Shown: positions 24,401 through 33,835, counted from the first letter of the stretch. The stretch: 40,953 nucleotides of DNA from Prevotella sp. (GCA_017458195.1 JAFTGI010000020.1:1-40953); one strand, 5' to 3'. Program-made: numbers and translations. Notes: generated by a model not told the origin, from the sequence alone.

Positions 24401-24686
24401 CGGAGGCGAAGACCGGGACGCGGAGCTCATAGGTGCCGTCGTCTTCGGTCAGCACACTGTAGCCGTCGATTTCGGCTGCTCGGACAATGGCACCGGCCAC
24501 GGGCTGCAGCGTTGCAGCATCGAGCACCTGGCCACGGATGGTGCGTGTCTCATATTGTATCTGCTTCGGCGCGAGAGCTCTCACGTCAGCGGTCTCCACC
24601 TCTTCTTCCGTGTCGTCGTCTTGGGCAACAACCGAGAGGGGAAAAGCCATCAGCAGGGAAATTCCAAATAAGATATATCGTTTCAT
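21420..24686 (-). CDS. SusC/RagA-family TonB-dependent outer membrane transporter (second pair)
   Basis: The 1088-residue protein has a signal peptide (MKRYILFGISLLMAFPLSVVA), an acidic stretch (QDDDTEEEVETAD) and a carboxypeptidase-regulatory-like domain (about 48-125). A TonB plug follows with VVVDDVIIEQQYG and PSDIEKVTVLRNGTALYGAKGANGVILIQT, then a long beta-barrel ending QSRSVVAGVKINL. It forms the outer-membrane channel through which the paired SusD delivers glycan, driven by TonB. The gene follows the FAS1 gene at 24732 by 45 bases and precedes its SusD. The N-terminal acidic spacer between signal and regulatory domain is longer than in the first SusC of this operon. Confidence 0.96.
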   Translation of the reverse strand: MKRYILFGISLLMAFPLSVVAQDDDTEEEVETADVRALAPKQIQYETRTIRGQVLDAATLQPVAGAIVRAAEIDGYSVLTEDDGTYELRVPVFASGLYVSTPDYNPVRLGLLKDAVQKNVLLYPTTFTAEYAPQVNVRGDKTATDFAYTNAVNIKDEIQSQLGAYVHTVSRNGTPGIGSVMFMQGLNSLNVNAQPLVVVDDVIIEQQYGRTLLHDGFYNDILTNINPSDIEKVTVLRNGTALYGAKGANGVILIQTRRNKSMATRITANISAGVTLEPKYISVMGAEQYRSYASELLKTTNTTNRTFKFLNEDPDYYYYTQFHQNTDWKDLVYRTAITQNYGINVEGGDDVANYNLSVGYGNAQSTLKNNGMGRLNVRFNTDISLSRRLSVRFDASFANVTRNLRNDGAPEGYDEGTPTSPAFLAYVKSPFLSPYSYGRGILSDSHFDINAEDYLTEALTNYNGYNWQLGNPAAILEYSEAENKNRFENSMLNLTVTPKYQFNRNLSLSEHFSYNLVNTNEMFYIPINGTPNYYVSSIGDTRENEVRSLASKQNSVQSDTRLDWQNRYDAHFIHLFAGARINWESFTTNSQVGYNTGNDKTPFMRKDLLNVADEGVNENWNSLAWYAQAEYNYLSRYYLQANLTAEGSSRFGRDAGSLRVFSAPWAIFPGIQASWVMTNEPWMAGVKGIDYLRLTAGFDVSGNDDIDYYAARSYFRVSQFLHAISGLSFDGIGNTEIQWETTRRFNIGFESSFIDNRLSVGFNYFRSTTDNLLTRQSLGFLSGLNQNWSNGGELKNEGFDVSFTAKLLNLKDWQWQIGASAGHYKNRITELPDGNTHLDNELYGATIRTQVGQAANLFYGYKTLGVFSTTEEAVAAGQPGEQGLYVWADNRIDKNYFGAGDIHFADLNGDGEINAENDRMIIGDPNPDIYGNIFTTVAWKRLKLDVRFNYSLGNDVYNYMRSQLEGGQRFMNQTTAMLRRWQAEGQQTDIPRITFQDPMGNARFSDRWIEDGSYLRLKNVTLSYDLPLKSEFIQGLQIWIQGNNLLTFTNYLGSDPEFTMTSSVIGQGIDLGRLGQSRSVVAGVKINL

Positions 24687-24731
24687 ACTCTTAAGTCTTG
24701 ATTTTAAGGGTTGATGATTCTTGATTCTCTA

Positions 24732-26522
24732 CTACTCCTCGTGGGGTTTCAGCACTATACAGTCAATGCGCATCGTACGGGTGTACTGGTTGTTGCGCTG
24801 CTGGGCGTTGCTCACACGGGTCTCGACCTTCAGGGTGACCTGGGGGTTGTCCTCGACAAGGCCGTAGGACGAGACCTCAAACTTGAAGTCGTCAGCCAGC
24901 TTAATCCAGTTGACGGAGTCGGGTGAGTAGCCCAGCTTGTCGTCACCGGTGTTGACCGACGAGACGAGCTGACGCTCCTGATGGCGACCGGCCTGGTTGT
25001 TGTAGCCAAGGGTGCAGCGCAGCAAGGTCGGCAGTCGCTGAATCTCGGTGGCATTGCTGTCGTTGGCCAGGGCAGGAGCCGTGACGAGGTAGATGTCGTA
25101 GCCCGTGTTGGAAAGGACGTCGGTGATGTTGAACGTCACGTAGTGGTTGACGGTCGACGAGGCCGGAACGAACTCAACGAAGCCATTGTTTGACACCTTA
25201 TTATAATACTCGTTGACGCTCTCCACATAGCGGGTGGTCGGCGAGATGGTGCCGATCGAGTCGCCGTGAGAATCGGGCTGACGACTCACTTCCTTGATGC
25301 TGCTCTGGCGCTCAGCCTCGACAATGATAATCTTGTTGAAGGTCTGGCGGGGATCGAAATTCCAGGTGTCAGCCTTCAGCATCTGTCCGTTGCTGCACTC
25401 TACGGCTGTGGTGCCCTCGAAGATGCCTCCGGCAGCCGAAGGATTGAAGTACTGATAGTAGCACAGGGTGTCGCTGCCCCAGGTGGAGCGCCGGCGGCTG
25501 TAGTTCATGACGGCACTGGTCGACATGACCGAGTCGGGCACGACAGCCGTCCCCAGCTGCGGGTTGAACGTCTTGCTGAAGATGGTTCCCTGAACGATGG
25601 CCAGACGGGTGTTGGTATAGGCCAGCGAATCGCGGTCCTCGACATTGTCGTCGTAGTTGAAGCACTTGCTGTAATCCTCAATGAGCGATTGCCAGACCTG
25701 GTTGGTGGGGGCCACCATCCAGTAGGTGCTGTCCTCCGAGAACAACTGGGCATCCAGGAAGTTGTAGCCGAAAAGCTTGTTGTTCTGAGCAAACACGGAG
25801 TCGAGATAGATGGTCTTACCATTCTCGATGCCGCCTGGCACGCTGCGGGAGGGCAGGAACTCCTTGTAGTAGAACAAAGGATAGGAACGGTCGCTGTTGA
25901 GCGTGTCGCCACAATAGAGAAAATTGCGCAGGCTGTCGAAGTCGGCATCCTTGCGAAGATACTCAAACAGGTTGGGGAAATAGGGCACCTGATCGCCGAC
26001 GGTGAACAGGACGCCATTCTCATAGAGCGCATTCGTCGTGAGCATCGGGGTTCCGTTGATTTGCCCCGTCGAGAGCACCGCGTACTTTCCGTTCATCAGC
26101 ACGATGGAGTCGCTGCTGCTCTTTGAGACGGAATAGTTGTAGAGCGCAATGTGGTTCTGCAGGAACTCCTTGATGACGGTGTTGTCTTCCTCGCTGACCT
26201 TACCCTTCTCGCTGTTATACTGGCGGATGAGCTCGTCGGCCTCCGCCTGGGAGAAACTGGCATTGGTGGGAGCAAAGACGGTGAACACCTGGCTGCTGGC
26301 CAGCGACTTGTCGTAGCCGCAGGCCTCAATGACACTGGCAAAGTTGCTCAGGTCGGGATTCGACTTGATGGCCTGCCACAGCGAACCGCTGTTGACACCC
26401 TCAGCCACAGCCTCGTAGTGATCATCCCAGGTGTCGGTGCAGGCTGTTGTTGCAGCACTGATAGCGCAACCTGCAAGACCAGCCAGGACTATTTGCTTTA
26501 TCTTGATTTTCATAACTTTCAT
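24732..26522 (-). CDS. FAS1 (fasciclin) domain surface lipoprotein, third in operon
   Basis: The 596-residue product starts best at ATG 26522 (MKVMKIKIKQ); one codon upstream is only a TTG. The lipobox is ATTAC, followed by TDTWDD, an acidic stretch that can direct lipoproteins to the surface in Bacteroidota. Two FAS1-type domains are suggested by VFTVFAPTNASF near residue 80 and YWMVAPTNQVWQ near 265. The last 140 residues look like a beta-sandwich (NHYVTFNITDVLSNTGYDIYLV), possibly ligand-binding. It lies between the first SusD set and the second SusC, in the position where surface glycan-binding proteins usually sit. FAS1 domains mediate adhesion in many systems; the ligand here is unknown. 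Confidence 0.82.
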   Translation of the reverse strand: MKVMKIKIKQIVLAGLAGCAISAATTACTDTWDDHYEAVAEGVNSGSLWQAIKSNPDLSNFASVIEACGYDKSLASSQVFTVFAPTNASFSQAEADELIRQYNSEKGKVSEEDNTVIKEFLQNHIALYNYSVSKSSSDSIVLMNGKYAVLSTGQINGTPMLTTNALYENGVLFTVGDQVPYFPNLFEYLRKDADFDSLRNFLYCGDTLNSDRSYPLFYYKEFLPSRSVPGGIENGKTIYLDSVFAQNNKLFGYNFLDAQLFSEDSTYWMVAPTNQVWQSLIEDYSKCFNYDDNVEDRDSLAYTNTRLAIVQGTIFSKTFNPQLGTAVVPDSVMSTSAVMNYSRRRSTWGSDTLCYYQYFNPSAAGGIFEGTTAVECSNGQMLKADTWNFDPRQTFNKIIIVEAERQSSIKEVSRQPDSHGDSIGTISPTTRYVESVNEYYNKVSNNGFVEFVPASSTVNHYVTFNITDVLSNTGYDIYLVTAPALANDSNATEIQRLPTLLRCTLGYNNQAGRHQERQLVSSVNTGDDKLGYSPDSVNWIKLADDFKFEVSSYGLVEDNPQVTLKVETRVSNAQQRNNQYTRTMRIDCIVLKPHEE

Positions 26523-26531
26523 CAATATCTT

Positions 26532-26559
26532 TTATCTCTTATCTGTTATCTCTTATCTA
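26532..26559. repeat. Four-copy 7-bp tandem repeat between two FAS1 genes
   Basis: TTATCTC, TTATCTG, TTATCTC, TTATCTA follow each other without gaps. The repeat fills the space between the stop of the gene at 26561 and the start at 26522, so copy-number change would alter intercistronic spacing. Confidence 0.7.
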
Positions 26560-26560
26560 A

Positions 26561-28672
26561 TCAGAGGTCGTCTTCCATCTCGCCGTCACCACCGACGCCG
26601 TAGACGCTCTTGGGCACCAGCTCGAAATAGTCGAGCATGAACTCGTTATTGTTGCCCTGCTTACCATCGCTGGCCACGCGGAAGCGCAGATAGTGGTCCT
26701 TGTTGGCATCGATGTAGGTCTGGCAGAGGATGCGCCGGTAGGTGCGGGGGTTGCCCGTGAAGTCGAACTGCTCACCGCTGGAGGGATTGAAGTGATAGGT
26801 GCTACGACCGGCACGATAGGCGCCAAGGTTCTTCAGCAGCTTCTGCTCCTCAGCCTTTTCCTCGGCCGTCTTGCCGTTGTAGTCGCCGAGCTTTTCATCG
26901 TCGACGAAACGGTCGCCAAGAAAGAACTCCTCGTTCAGGTAGACAGTCATGTCGAGGGGAATGCCCTGGGGCACGCCGTCGAAATAGACCTGGGCCACGC
27001 CACGCGTCTTCAGACCGCAGAAGCCCAGTCGCAACTGATACTCACCGCTCTTGGGCACGGGCGGGATGCGGAACTGGAAGTCATAGTCGCCGAAGAGGTT
27101 CCATTCGTCGCCCTGCCACGACCAGAAGTTGGTGTGGGGACGGCGCATGACGACATAGCAGTTGGTGAACGAGACACCGTCAAGATAGCCCAGGGGGAAG
27201 TAGAAGTTACGGCCGTTCTTGGGAATCGACGAGTCGTCGGGCGTGCCCGAAGGATCGTCCTGAGTGGGGTTGCCCTTCAGTCGCATGTCGTTGGTCATCA
27301 CCTCAGGGAAGATGGTCGAGAAGTCCATGCGGATACGCATGTTCTGCACCACATCCTGCACGTCCTTCGAGAAGGCCACAATGTCATCGACATAGAAGTA
27401 GTGACCGTTCAGGGCGTCATGGTTGGGGGTGTTCTCAACCTTCGAGTCAATCATAGCGCCACGGAAGTTGTAGGCCGGGGCTGCATAGCGGCGGTTGACG
27501 AAGCGCTCACCCACATTGCCGGCATCGATGCCGCGGCAGTCGTTGCCGTCCTCATCGAGGTCCATGGTCAGCTGCTCAATCTTCAGCATCGTGTGGGGCA
27601 GCAGCGTCTGATACCAGTCGACGGGGTTGGCCAGCTTAGTGTGAATGCCGAAGGCCTCGTTGGTGGCACCGACGTTCATGATGAGCGGCGTCAGGTCGCT
27701 GGTGCCGGGCACGTAGCGGGTCATGACATGATACTGGACAAAGCGCTTCAGCGGGTTGACGCTGTCGGTCAGGTTGTCGAACGAATGGCCTGGAGCATTG
27801 ACATCGGCAGGATAGACCTCGTCGTAAATCTGGCAGGCCAGGTCATAGAGGGCACGCAGGCGGCCATTGGCCGTCGAGATGCCACGCTCCTGGAAGGCCA
27901 GGTCATAGACGCCGTCGGGCTCGACGAAGACCGTGAAGCCGTATTTCTTCGTGTCGGGAACCCAAGCCACTTCCCTCCAGAAGTCGCTGGTGTAGTAATA
28001 CTTTCCATAGTCCTTCGGATTATAGTCAGCATCCTCGACAAGCGAAATCTCATCGTAGACGCCTGTAGCCTCAAGCGCCTCATAGAATGTGCTGATCTGC
28101 CCATTGTCGCGCAGGATGTCGCCGATATAGCTGTTCGACTTCTCCAGCACCATGTTGATGGGCTGCATGATACCGTTCTCGACGGAGTCGTTCTTCAGGT
28201 AGTAATCGATGTGGGCCGTGCCTTCAAGATAGACCACGGCATTGCCGTCATCGTCAAGTCCTTGCGAAGTGGCCAGATAGCGGCCCAGCATGTTGGAAGT
28301 CTGCAGGCGGTCCTGATCCATCTCGAACGTAGAATACATGTTGGAAATGAGATGGGTGCGGGCAATCGTGTCGCAGTCGGCATCCGACAGGTCAGCGACC
28401 GACTGCTTGCCATGCTCTTGCAGATAGACATCAATAGCCTCGTTGCTTGGCACAAAGCAGGTGTAATGGCCATACGTGGCCAGGAGATCCATCAGGTTGG
28501 CACGCTCTACGATCGTTGTAAACTCGCTGTACTGCTCGCGGTTACGCAGATAGTCGCTCATCATCTCACCGGTGAAGGTGTAGAAGTTCTCGCTGTCAGG
28601 ATCGTCGGAGCAGGCCGAGAAACCACCGATGACGCAGAGTGCGCAGAATATTTTTATCAACGTCTGTTTCAT
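26561..28672 (-). CDS. FAS1 (fasciclin) domain surface lipoprotein, second in operon
   Basis: The 703-residue product has a lipobox GFSAC (C21) followed by SDDPDSE, an acidic surface-export-like stretch. The first FAS1 domain (about 35-190) contains TIVERANLMDLLATYGHYTCFVPSN. A second, more divergent one is suggested around 190-400 (STFYEALEATGVYDEI and FTVFVEPDGVYDLAF). The C-terminal third is rich in beta strands (YQLRLGFCGLKTRGVAQVYF, DHYLRFRVASDGKQ) and may be a carbohydrate-binding sandwich. The protein ends in acidic GDGEMEDDL. It follows the first SusD by 12 bases. A surface glycan-binding or adhesion role is inferred from context. Confidence 0.8.
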   Translation of the reverse strand: MKQTLIKIFCALCVIGGFSACSDDPDSENFYTFTGEMMSDYLRNREQYSEFTTIVERANLMDLLATYGHYTCFVPSNEAIDVYLQEHGKQSVADLSDADCDTIARTHLISNMYSTFEMDQDRLQTSNMLGRYLATSQGLDDDGNAVVYLEGTAHIDYYLKNDSVENGIMQPINMVLEKSNSYIGDILRDNGQISTFYEALEATGVYDEISLVEDADYNPKDYGKYYYTSDFWREVAWVPDTKKYGFTVFVEPDGVYDLAFQERGISTANGRLRALYDLACQIYDEVYPADVNAPGHSFDNLTDSVNPLKRFVQYHVMTRYVPGTSDLTPLIMNVGATNEAFGIHTKLANPVDWYQTLLPHTMLKIEQLTMDLDEDGNDCRGIDAGNVGERFVNRRYAAPAYNFRGAMIDSKVENTPNHDALNGHYFYVDDIVAFSKDVQDVVQNMRIRMDFSTIFPEVMTNDMRLKGNPTQDDPSGTPDDSSIPKNGRNFYFPLGYLDGVSFTNCYVVMRRPHTNFWSWQGDEWNLFGDYDFQFRIPPVPKSGEYQLRLGFCGLKTRGVAQVYFDGVPQGIPLDMTVYLNEEFFLGDRFVDDEKLGDYNGKTAEEKAEEQKLLKNLGAYRAGRSTYHFNPSSGEQFDFTGNPRTYRRILCQTYIDANKDHYLRFRVASDGKQGNNNEFMLDYFELVPKSVYGVGGDGEMEDDL

Positions 28673-28684
28673 ATCTTCAGGGTG

Positions 28685-30463
28685 TTATTTTGTTTTCTCA
28701 TAACTACTGTTTTCGCCACTACCGAACGACGGATTCTGAACCAGGTTGCGGTTCACCTTCATCTCATCGTTGTTGTAAGGCCAGAAGATAGCGTCCATCT
28801 TCTGGAAGAAGTTCTGGATGAACTGTCCGTTCACGCCGTCGCGCTTCTGGGCGGCTGACGACAGCACCTGCGTGTTGCCGTCGCGCATGGAGCGGCGCAC
28901 AAGGTCGTACCAGCGCTTGCCTTCGAACATCAGCTCGCGCTGACGCTCCTGCAGGACGAGTTCCTCCATCTGCGCCTTGGTCAGATAGTCGCCGGCCACG
29001 AGGGTATCGACGAGCGTCGTCTCGCAGACGGAACGTTTGTTGACGGCGTTGACCAGTGAGAAGGCCTGTTCCAGCAACGGCTGGTTGTAGGCGTTGATTT
29101 CGTCGTCGCTGCCATCGCGCATCTTCTGGCAGATGGCTTCTGCCTTGAGGAGCATGATGTCAGAGAGACGATAGATCACCCAGCTGCTGCTGTTGTAATA
29201 ATGATCGACATTGCTAATCTTGGCATGGCCGTACTTGGTCGAATAGGAGGCACTCACATTCGTCGACTGTGTGGCATTGATGAGTACGCCCTGGTGCACA
29301 AACTTGCAGATAGCCTCAGCCGAGCTGTTGACATTCTCGTAAAGGCGGGCGTCGACCATCTTGTTGCGGTCGGCAAAGATGGTGCGCGAGGAAGTCTTGG
29401 CAATGTCCTCAGTGACAGCGGTCGACGGGCCGACGAGGCCTTTCAGCACACTGGCGTTGCCATAGAAGGCACCGGCAGCCGAGTTGCCCAGCATGGTGTT
29501 GCCGGCACTGCTCTTGTCGAAGAGCAGCTCGAAGACCGTCTCCTGACTGTTGCCCTGCACAAACACCTCAGTATAGGTGTTGCCGAAATATCCACTTGAC
29601 ATAAGGCTGTTGACCAGCGGATAGCCGTTCATGCGGCTGTTGAGGGTGCTCTGGCTGCTCTGTCCGTAGCCCGACGACGAGTTCTGGTTGCGCTTCTCCT
29701 CATAGAGCTTTTTCTTGGAGTCGATGACCATGTCGGCATACTTGATGCAGTTGTCGTAGTCCTGGCGCCAGAGATACAATTCACAGAGCAGTGCATGGAT
29801 GGCATCCTGAGTGATGCGGCCGGTCTGATAGAGAGGCTTGGTCTCGGGATAGCGCTGTATGGCATCGCCCTTCACTGATTCGAGGTCCAGGATCAGACTG
29901 TCGAGCACGGCATTGAACGGCGTGGCCGGCAGATCCATCGTCTGGTCGTCGTCGGTGAAAGCCACCGTGGAATAAGGCACGTCGCGGAACGTGCGGATCA
30001 GATAGAAGTAGCACAGGTCGCGAATGGCCGAGACCTCGGCGATGGTGGCCTTCAGCTCGCTTTCCGTATAGCCCGGATCGCGCTCAGCCACCTGCGGAGC
30101 ATACTTGATGACGGTGTTGCAACGGTTGATGATGTTGTAGAAGCCGTCCCACGTGGTATAGGCATTGATGGCGGTGATGTTCTCCTTGAGCACATTCTCG
30201 AGGTTGGCATCGTCGTTGATGTTCTGGCCGGCCATCACATTTTCGCTTCGGAACTCGCCCCAGACCATCATGCGGCGCATGACGCCGTCGCCCTGCAGGG
30301 CCGAGTAGCATCCGGCGACGATATTGTCGACGTCGGCCTTCTCGTTCCAGAAGTCCTCAAGCACAATCTCGCTCTGCGACTTGATCTCGAGGAAGTCGCT
30401 GCACGACGTCAGCCCACACAAGGCTGCGAGTGCGCACATTATCTTATTATATGTCTTTCTCAT
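28685..30463 (-). CDS. SusD/RagB-family glycan-binding lipoprotein (first pair)
   Basis: The 592-residue product has a lipoprotein signal ending GLTSC (C21), then SDFLEIKSQSEIVLEDFWNEKADVDN, the normal SusD N-terminus. Other family features are AEVSAIRDLCYFYLIRTFRDVPYST in the TPR scaffold and the conserved C-terminal LQERQRELMFEGKRWYDLVRR block. It would bind glycan at the cell surface and cap the SusC encoded just upstream in transcription (30479-33835, 15 bases away). Full length and all landmarks are present. It differs strongly from the second SusD of the operon. Confidence 0.96.
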   Translation of the reverse strand: MRKTYNKIMCALAALCGLTSCSDFLEIKSQSEIVLEDFWNEKADVDNIVAGCYSALQGDGVMRRMMVWGEFRSENVMAGQNINDDANLENVLKENITAINAYTTWDGFYNIINRCNTVIKYAPQVAERDPGYTESELKATIAEVSAIRDLCYFYLIRTFRDVPYSTVAFTDDDQTMDLPATPFNAVLDSLILDLESVKGDAIQRYPETKPLYQTGRITQDAIHALLCELYLWRQDYDNCIKYADMVIDSKKKLYEEKRNQNSSSGYGQSSQSTLNSRMNGYPLVNSLMSSGYFGNTYTEVFVQGNSQETVFELLFDKSSAGNTMLGNSAAGAFYGNASVLKGLVGPSTAVTEDIAKTSSRTIFADRNKMVDARLYENVNSSAEAICKFVHQGVLINATQSTNVSASYSTKYGHAKISNVDHYYNSSSWVIYRLSDIMLLKAEAICQKMRDGSDDEINAYNQPLLEQAFSLVNAVNKRSVCETTLVDTLVAGDYLTKAQMEELVLQERQRELMFEGKRWYDLVRRSMRDGNTQVLSSAAQKRDGVNGQFIQNFFQKMDAIFWPYNNDEMKVNRNLVQNPSFGSGENSSYEKTK

Positions 30464-30478
30464 AATTAGTCAATCGAT

Positions 30479-33400
30479 TTAGAAGTCTACGGTTACGCCC
30501 AGCGTGTAGGAACGCGAACGCGGCGTCTGTGCATTGTCGATGGCGGGGTCGTATCCGGCATTCGAGATGTCCGGGTCAACACCCGAATACTTCGTCAGGA
30601 CAAAGGGATTGTTGATCGAGGCATAGAACGAGATGCGGTTCAGTCCGATCCACTTCAGGTACTTCTTCTTGATGGCATACGACAGCTGGGCGTAGCTCAT
30701 GCGCAGGTAGGTACCCGATTCAACGAAGCGGTCGCTGACCAGCGTGTTGAACTGCGAGTTGTCGCCGTGCATGGCACGCGGAATGGTCGTGATGTCGCCC
30801 TCCTTGCGCCAGCGGTAGTTGACGGCCTGGCTCTGGTTGTCGTTGCCGATCATAGCCTCGGCACGCAGGCGGGCCAGGTTGATGATCTTGTTGCCCACAC
30901 GATAGGTGAACTGCGTCGACAGGCGCCAGTCGCCATAGTTGAACGTGAAGCCGAAACCACCGGTCAGCTTAGGCAGCGATGAGCCCAGATAGGTGATGTC
31001 GAGCGCATTGATCTGACCGTCGTGGTTGATGTCCTCGTAGATGGCGTCGCCACCCTGGAAGCGGTAGTTCTTGCCCGTAGCGTCGTTGGTGTAGTTGTAC
31101 ATCATGCGGACAGGCACGCCGTTGCCGTCGAGAATCAGGCTTCCGTCAGCATTCATGGCGACGGGGGCGGTGTAGCCGTCAGCGATGAACTGCTGGCGCT
31201 CCTCGGGGGTCATGTTGATGAACGTGTTGTAGTTGTGCGTATAGACGCCCTTGTACTTGAAGCCGTAGATGGCACCGAAGGGATTGTGCACCTGCACGCG
31301 GCGCAGCCACTCGGCATTGCCGTAGCCGAACGTCGAGTTGAGGTTGTCGAGGATGTACTCGTCCATCTCGAGAATCTCGTTGCGGTTGTTACCGAAGTTG
31401 GCGTTGAGGTCCATCGTGAACTTGCCGGCCTTTATCAAGCGGTTGGTGTTGATGTGGAACTCCCAACCCGTGTTGCGCATCTTGCCGCTGTTGCGATAGG
31501 GCACCGTGGCAAAACCTGCGTTCGAAGGAATGCGGTAGTTGGACATCAGCATGTCGGTGGTCGTCGAGCGGTAGCCCTCGATGGTCAGCGTCAGACGGTC
31601 GTTGAAGAAACCGAAGTCGGCACCGAGGTTATAGCTCGAGACGATCTGCCACTTCAGGTTGGTCAAACGGATGTTGTTAGGCTGCATGGCAGCCATGTCG
31701 AGATAGCGGCTGGTGGAGCCGTACTTCGACGTGTAGAGATAGTTCTGGTTGGGCTGGTTGCCCACGCGGCCCCAGCTGGGACGCAGCGAGAGCATCGAGA
31801 GCCACTTTTCGCGGAGGGGCTCCATCCAAGGCTCGTCAATGATGTTCCAGCGCAGTGATACTGAGGGGAAGTAGCCCCAGCGGTGACCGGGACCGAACTT
31901 GGTCGTTCCGTCGGCACGCACCGTAAAGTCGGCCATGTAGCGGCCCTTGTAGGCATAGTGCGTCGAGAACGTATAGTACATCGAGCGCCACTGTCCGTAG
32001 CCCGAAGCCACGTCGTCAATCAGTCCGCCGGCAGCGGGATTGGTGACGGTGTTCGACGTCGAGGGCAGGCCGTAGCCGCTGGTGTTCTGATAGTTCGACG
32101 AACCCGAGGTGAGCTCGAAGCGGCCCATGACCATCATCGAGTGGTCCTTGTTCTTGAAAGCGGGGATCAGGGTCAGCGTCTGCTTGGTGTTGAACGAGAC
32201 GCTCTTCGACGAGCCGGAGAACGAGGTGTTGACCTTACCCTCCCAGCCGCGCGGGGTGACCTCCTGCGGATAGAACTTGTCGTCGTACTGGTTGAAGATG
32301 TTCATGTAGACCGAACCGCGCCAGTTCAGCTGCCAGTGGTCCTCGTCGAGTCCGAGCAGCTGGTAGTTGATGACCAGCTCGGGCGACATGTCGTAGGTGC
32401 GGCGCTGGTTCTTGGCCAGCTTGGCCGAGGCCACGGGGTTGACATAGGTGCGCTGGTCCTTCTCGAAGACGCCTGAACCGATATAGACGCCCTCCCACGG
32501 CATGGTGTAGTAGGACGACGTGTTCTGCCCGGTGACAGGATCCTTCTCGTAGATGCTCACGTTAGGCATCTTCTTCAGGGCGATGTTGAGCAGGTTGTCG
32601 TAGTTCATGTCGTTCTTCGTGTAGGTCATGGCGAAGTTGGTGCTGACGCGGATACGCTGCGACACGTTGTAGTCCAGGGCCACACGGGTAGAGAATCGGT
32701 TGAGCTTCTGCTCAATCATCGTACCGGTCTCATGGTCGAAACCGCCACCGATGCGGAACGAGGCCTTCTCACCGCCACCCGAGATGGTGACGTAGTGGTT
32801 CTGGCGCAGACCGTGCTGCGTGACGGCGTCGCGCCAGTCGGTGTTGTCGCGGTACTGCAGCCAGTCGGCGAAGCCGCCTGTATTGTCGAGGTAGTTAATC
32901 TCGGGGATGGCGTTCTGGTCGGAGGCGTTGTCGTTCTGCTCAGGGTTGAAGTAAGCTTCCTTCAGCATCATGGTGTAGTCGTCACCGTTGAGCAGGTTGT
33001 AGCCCTTGGGCTGATGGGTGCCGGTGAGTTTCAGCGAGTAAGTCAGTTTCGGCTTACCGCGCACACCGCGCTTGGTGGTCAGCTCGATCACACCGTTACC
33101 ACCCTGCGAACCGTAGACGGCCGTGGCGGCAGCATCCTTGAGCACGGTGATCGAGGCGATGTCCTCAGGGTTGATGTTGAGCAGTTCGGCAAACTTCTCG
33201 TTGTTGGCACCGGCCATGTCGAAGTTGTCGAGGCTCACCTCGCGGATGTTGCCGTCGACGACGATGAGCGGGTTGGCGTCGGTCAGCGTCGAGAGCGACG
33301 ATGCACCACGCAGACGCATGGTCGAGCCGGAGCCCAGGTCGCCCGAGTTGCCGATGATGTCAAGACCGGCGATGCGGCCCTGCAGGGCCTCGTCGACCGA

Positions 33401-33835
33401 GGTGATGCCCAGACCCTCGAACTCCTTCATCGAGATGGTCTGTGTGGCGTAGGAGATTTCGCGCTCAGGGATAGGCAGTGCGTTGCCCTGCATGCGCTTC
33501 TTCGACTTGACGACGACCTCCTTGATCTGGGTGGCCGACTGCATGGTGATGTTGAAGGTGGTCTTGTTGATAGGCAGCGTGACCGTCTTCGTGCCCACGT
33601 AGCTGAAGCGAATCTTGTCCTTGGCATTGCGAATCTTCATCGTGAAGTTACCGTTCAGGTCGGTGACGGCCGACTCGATGATACGGCCCGTTGCGTCGAT
33701 TTCGCAGACCGTAGCACCCATGAGCGGCCCCATATCGTCGCTCACCGTTCCGTGAACCGACGAGATTGTCTGAGCGCTGATGGTCGTGGTGAACATCAGT
33801 GCCAGCATCATGATGATATGCTTAAGTTGTCTCAT
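30479..33835 (-). CDS. SusC/RagA-family TonB-dependent outer membrane transporter (first pair)
   Basis: The 1118-residue protein has a signal peptide (MRQLKHIIMMLALMFTTTISA) and a carboxypeptidase-regulatory-like domain (about 27-105, VHGTVSDDMGPLMGATV). The plug includes VDEALQGRIAGLDI and ITVLKDAAATAVYGSQGGNG, the classic SusC signature. The barrel ends SRSYTLGVTVDF, with the terminal phenylalanine expected for outer-membrane insertion. It imports oligosaccharides with its SusD partner downstream. Its neighbours are the large FAS1 lipoprotein 18 bases upstream and susD 15 bases downstream, so co-transcription is nearly certain. Confidence 0.97.
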   Translation of the reverse strand: MRQLKHIIMMLALMFTTTISAQTISSVHGTVSDDMGPLMGATVCEIDATGRIIESAVTDLNGNFTMKIRNAKDKIRFSYVGTKTVTLPINKTTFNITMQSATQIKEVVVKSKKRMQGNALPIPEREISYATQTISMKEFEGLGITSVDEALQGRIAGLDIIGNSGDLGSGSTMRLRGASSLSTLTDANPLIVVDGNIREVSLDNFDMAGANNEKFAELLNINPEDIASITVLKDAAATAVYGSQGGNGVIELTTKRGVRGKPKLTYSLKLTGTHQPKGYNLLNGDDYTMMLKEAYFNPEQNDNASDQNAIPEINYLDNTGGFADWLQYRDNTDWRDAVTQHGLRQNHYVTISGGGEKASFRIGGGFDHETGTMIEQKLNRFSTRVALDYNVSQRIRVSTNFAMTYTKNDMNYDNLLNIALKKMPNVSIYEKDPVTGQNTSSYYTMPWEGVYIGSGVFEKDQRTYVNPVASAKLAKNQRRTYDMSPELVINYQLLGLDEDHWQLNWRGSVYMNIFNQYDDKFYPQEVTPRGWEGKVNTSFSGSSKSVSFNTKQTLTLIPAFKNKDHSMMVMGRFELTSGSSNYQNTSGYGLPSTSNTVTNPAAGGLIDDVASGYGQWRSMYYTFSTHYAYKGRYMADFTVRADGTTKFGPGHRWGYFPSVSLRWNIIDEPWMEPLREKWLSMLSLRPSWGRVGNQPNQNYLYTSKYGSTSRYLDMAAMQPNNIRLTNLKWQIVSSYNLGADFGFFNDRLTLTIEGYRSTTTDMLMSNYRIPSNAGFATVPYRNSGKMRNTGWEFHINTNRLIKAGKFTMDLNANFGNNRNEILEMDEYILDNLNSTFGYGNAEWLRRVQVHNPFGAIYGFKYKGVYTHNYNTFINMTPEERQQFIADGYTAPVAMNADGSLILDGNGVPVRMMYNYTNDATGKNYRFQGGDAIYEDINHDGQINALDITYLGSSLPKLTGGFGFTFNYGDWRLSTQFTYRVGNKIINLARLRAEAMIGNDNQSQAVNYRWRKEGDITTIPRAMHGDNSQFNTLVSDRFVESGTYLRMSYAQLSYAIKKKYLKWIGLNRISFYASINNPFVLTKYSGVDPDISNAGYDPAIDNAQTPRSRSYTLGVTVDF

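Noticed and set aside
26693..28858. 721-residue plus-strand frame
   Set aside because: It lies antisense to the FAS1 gene at 26561-28672 and has valine-rich composition typical of the complement of a coding frame; no recognisable domain.
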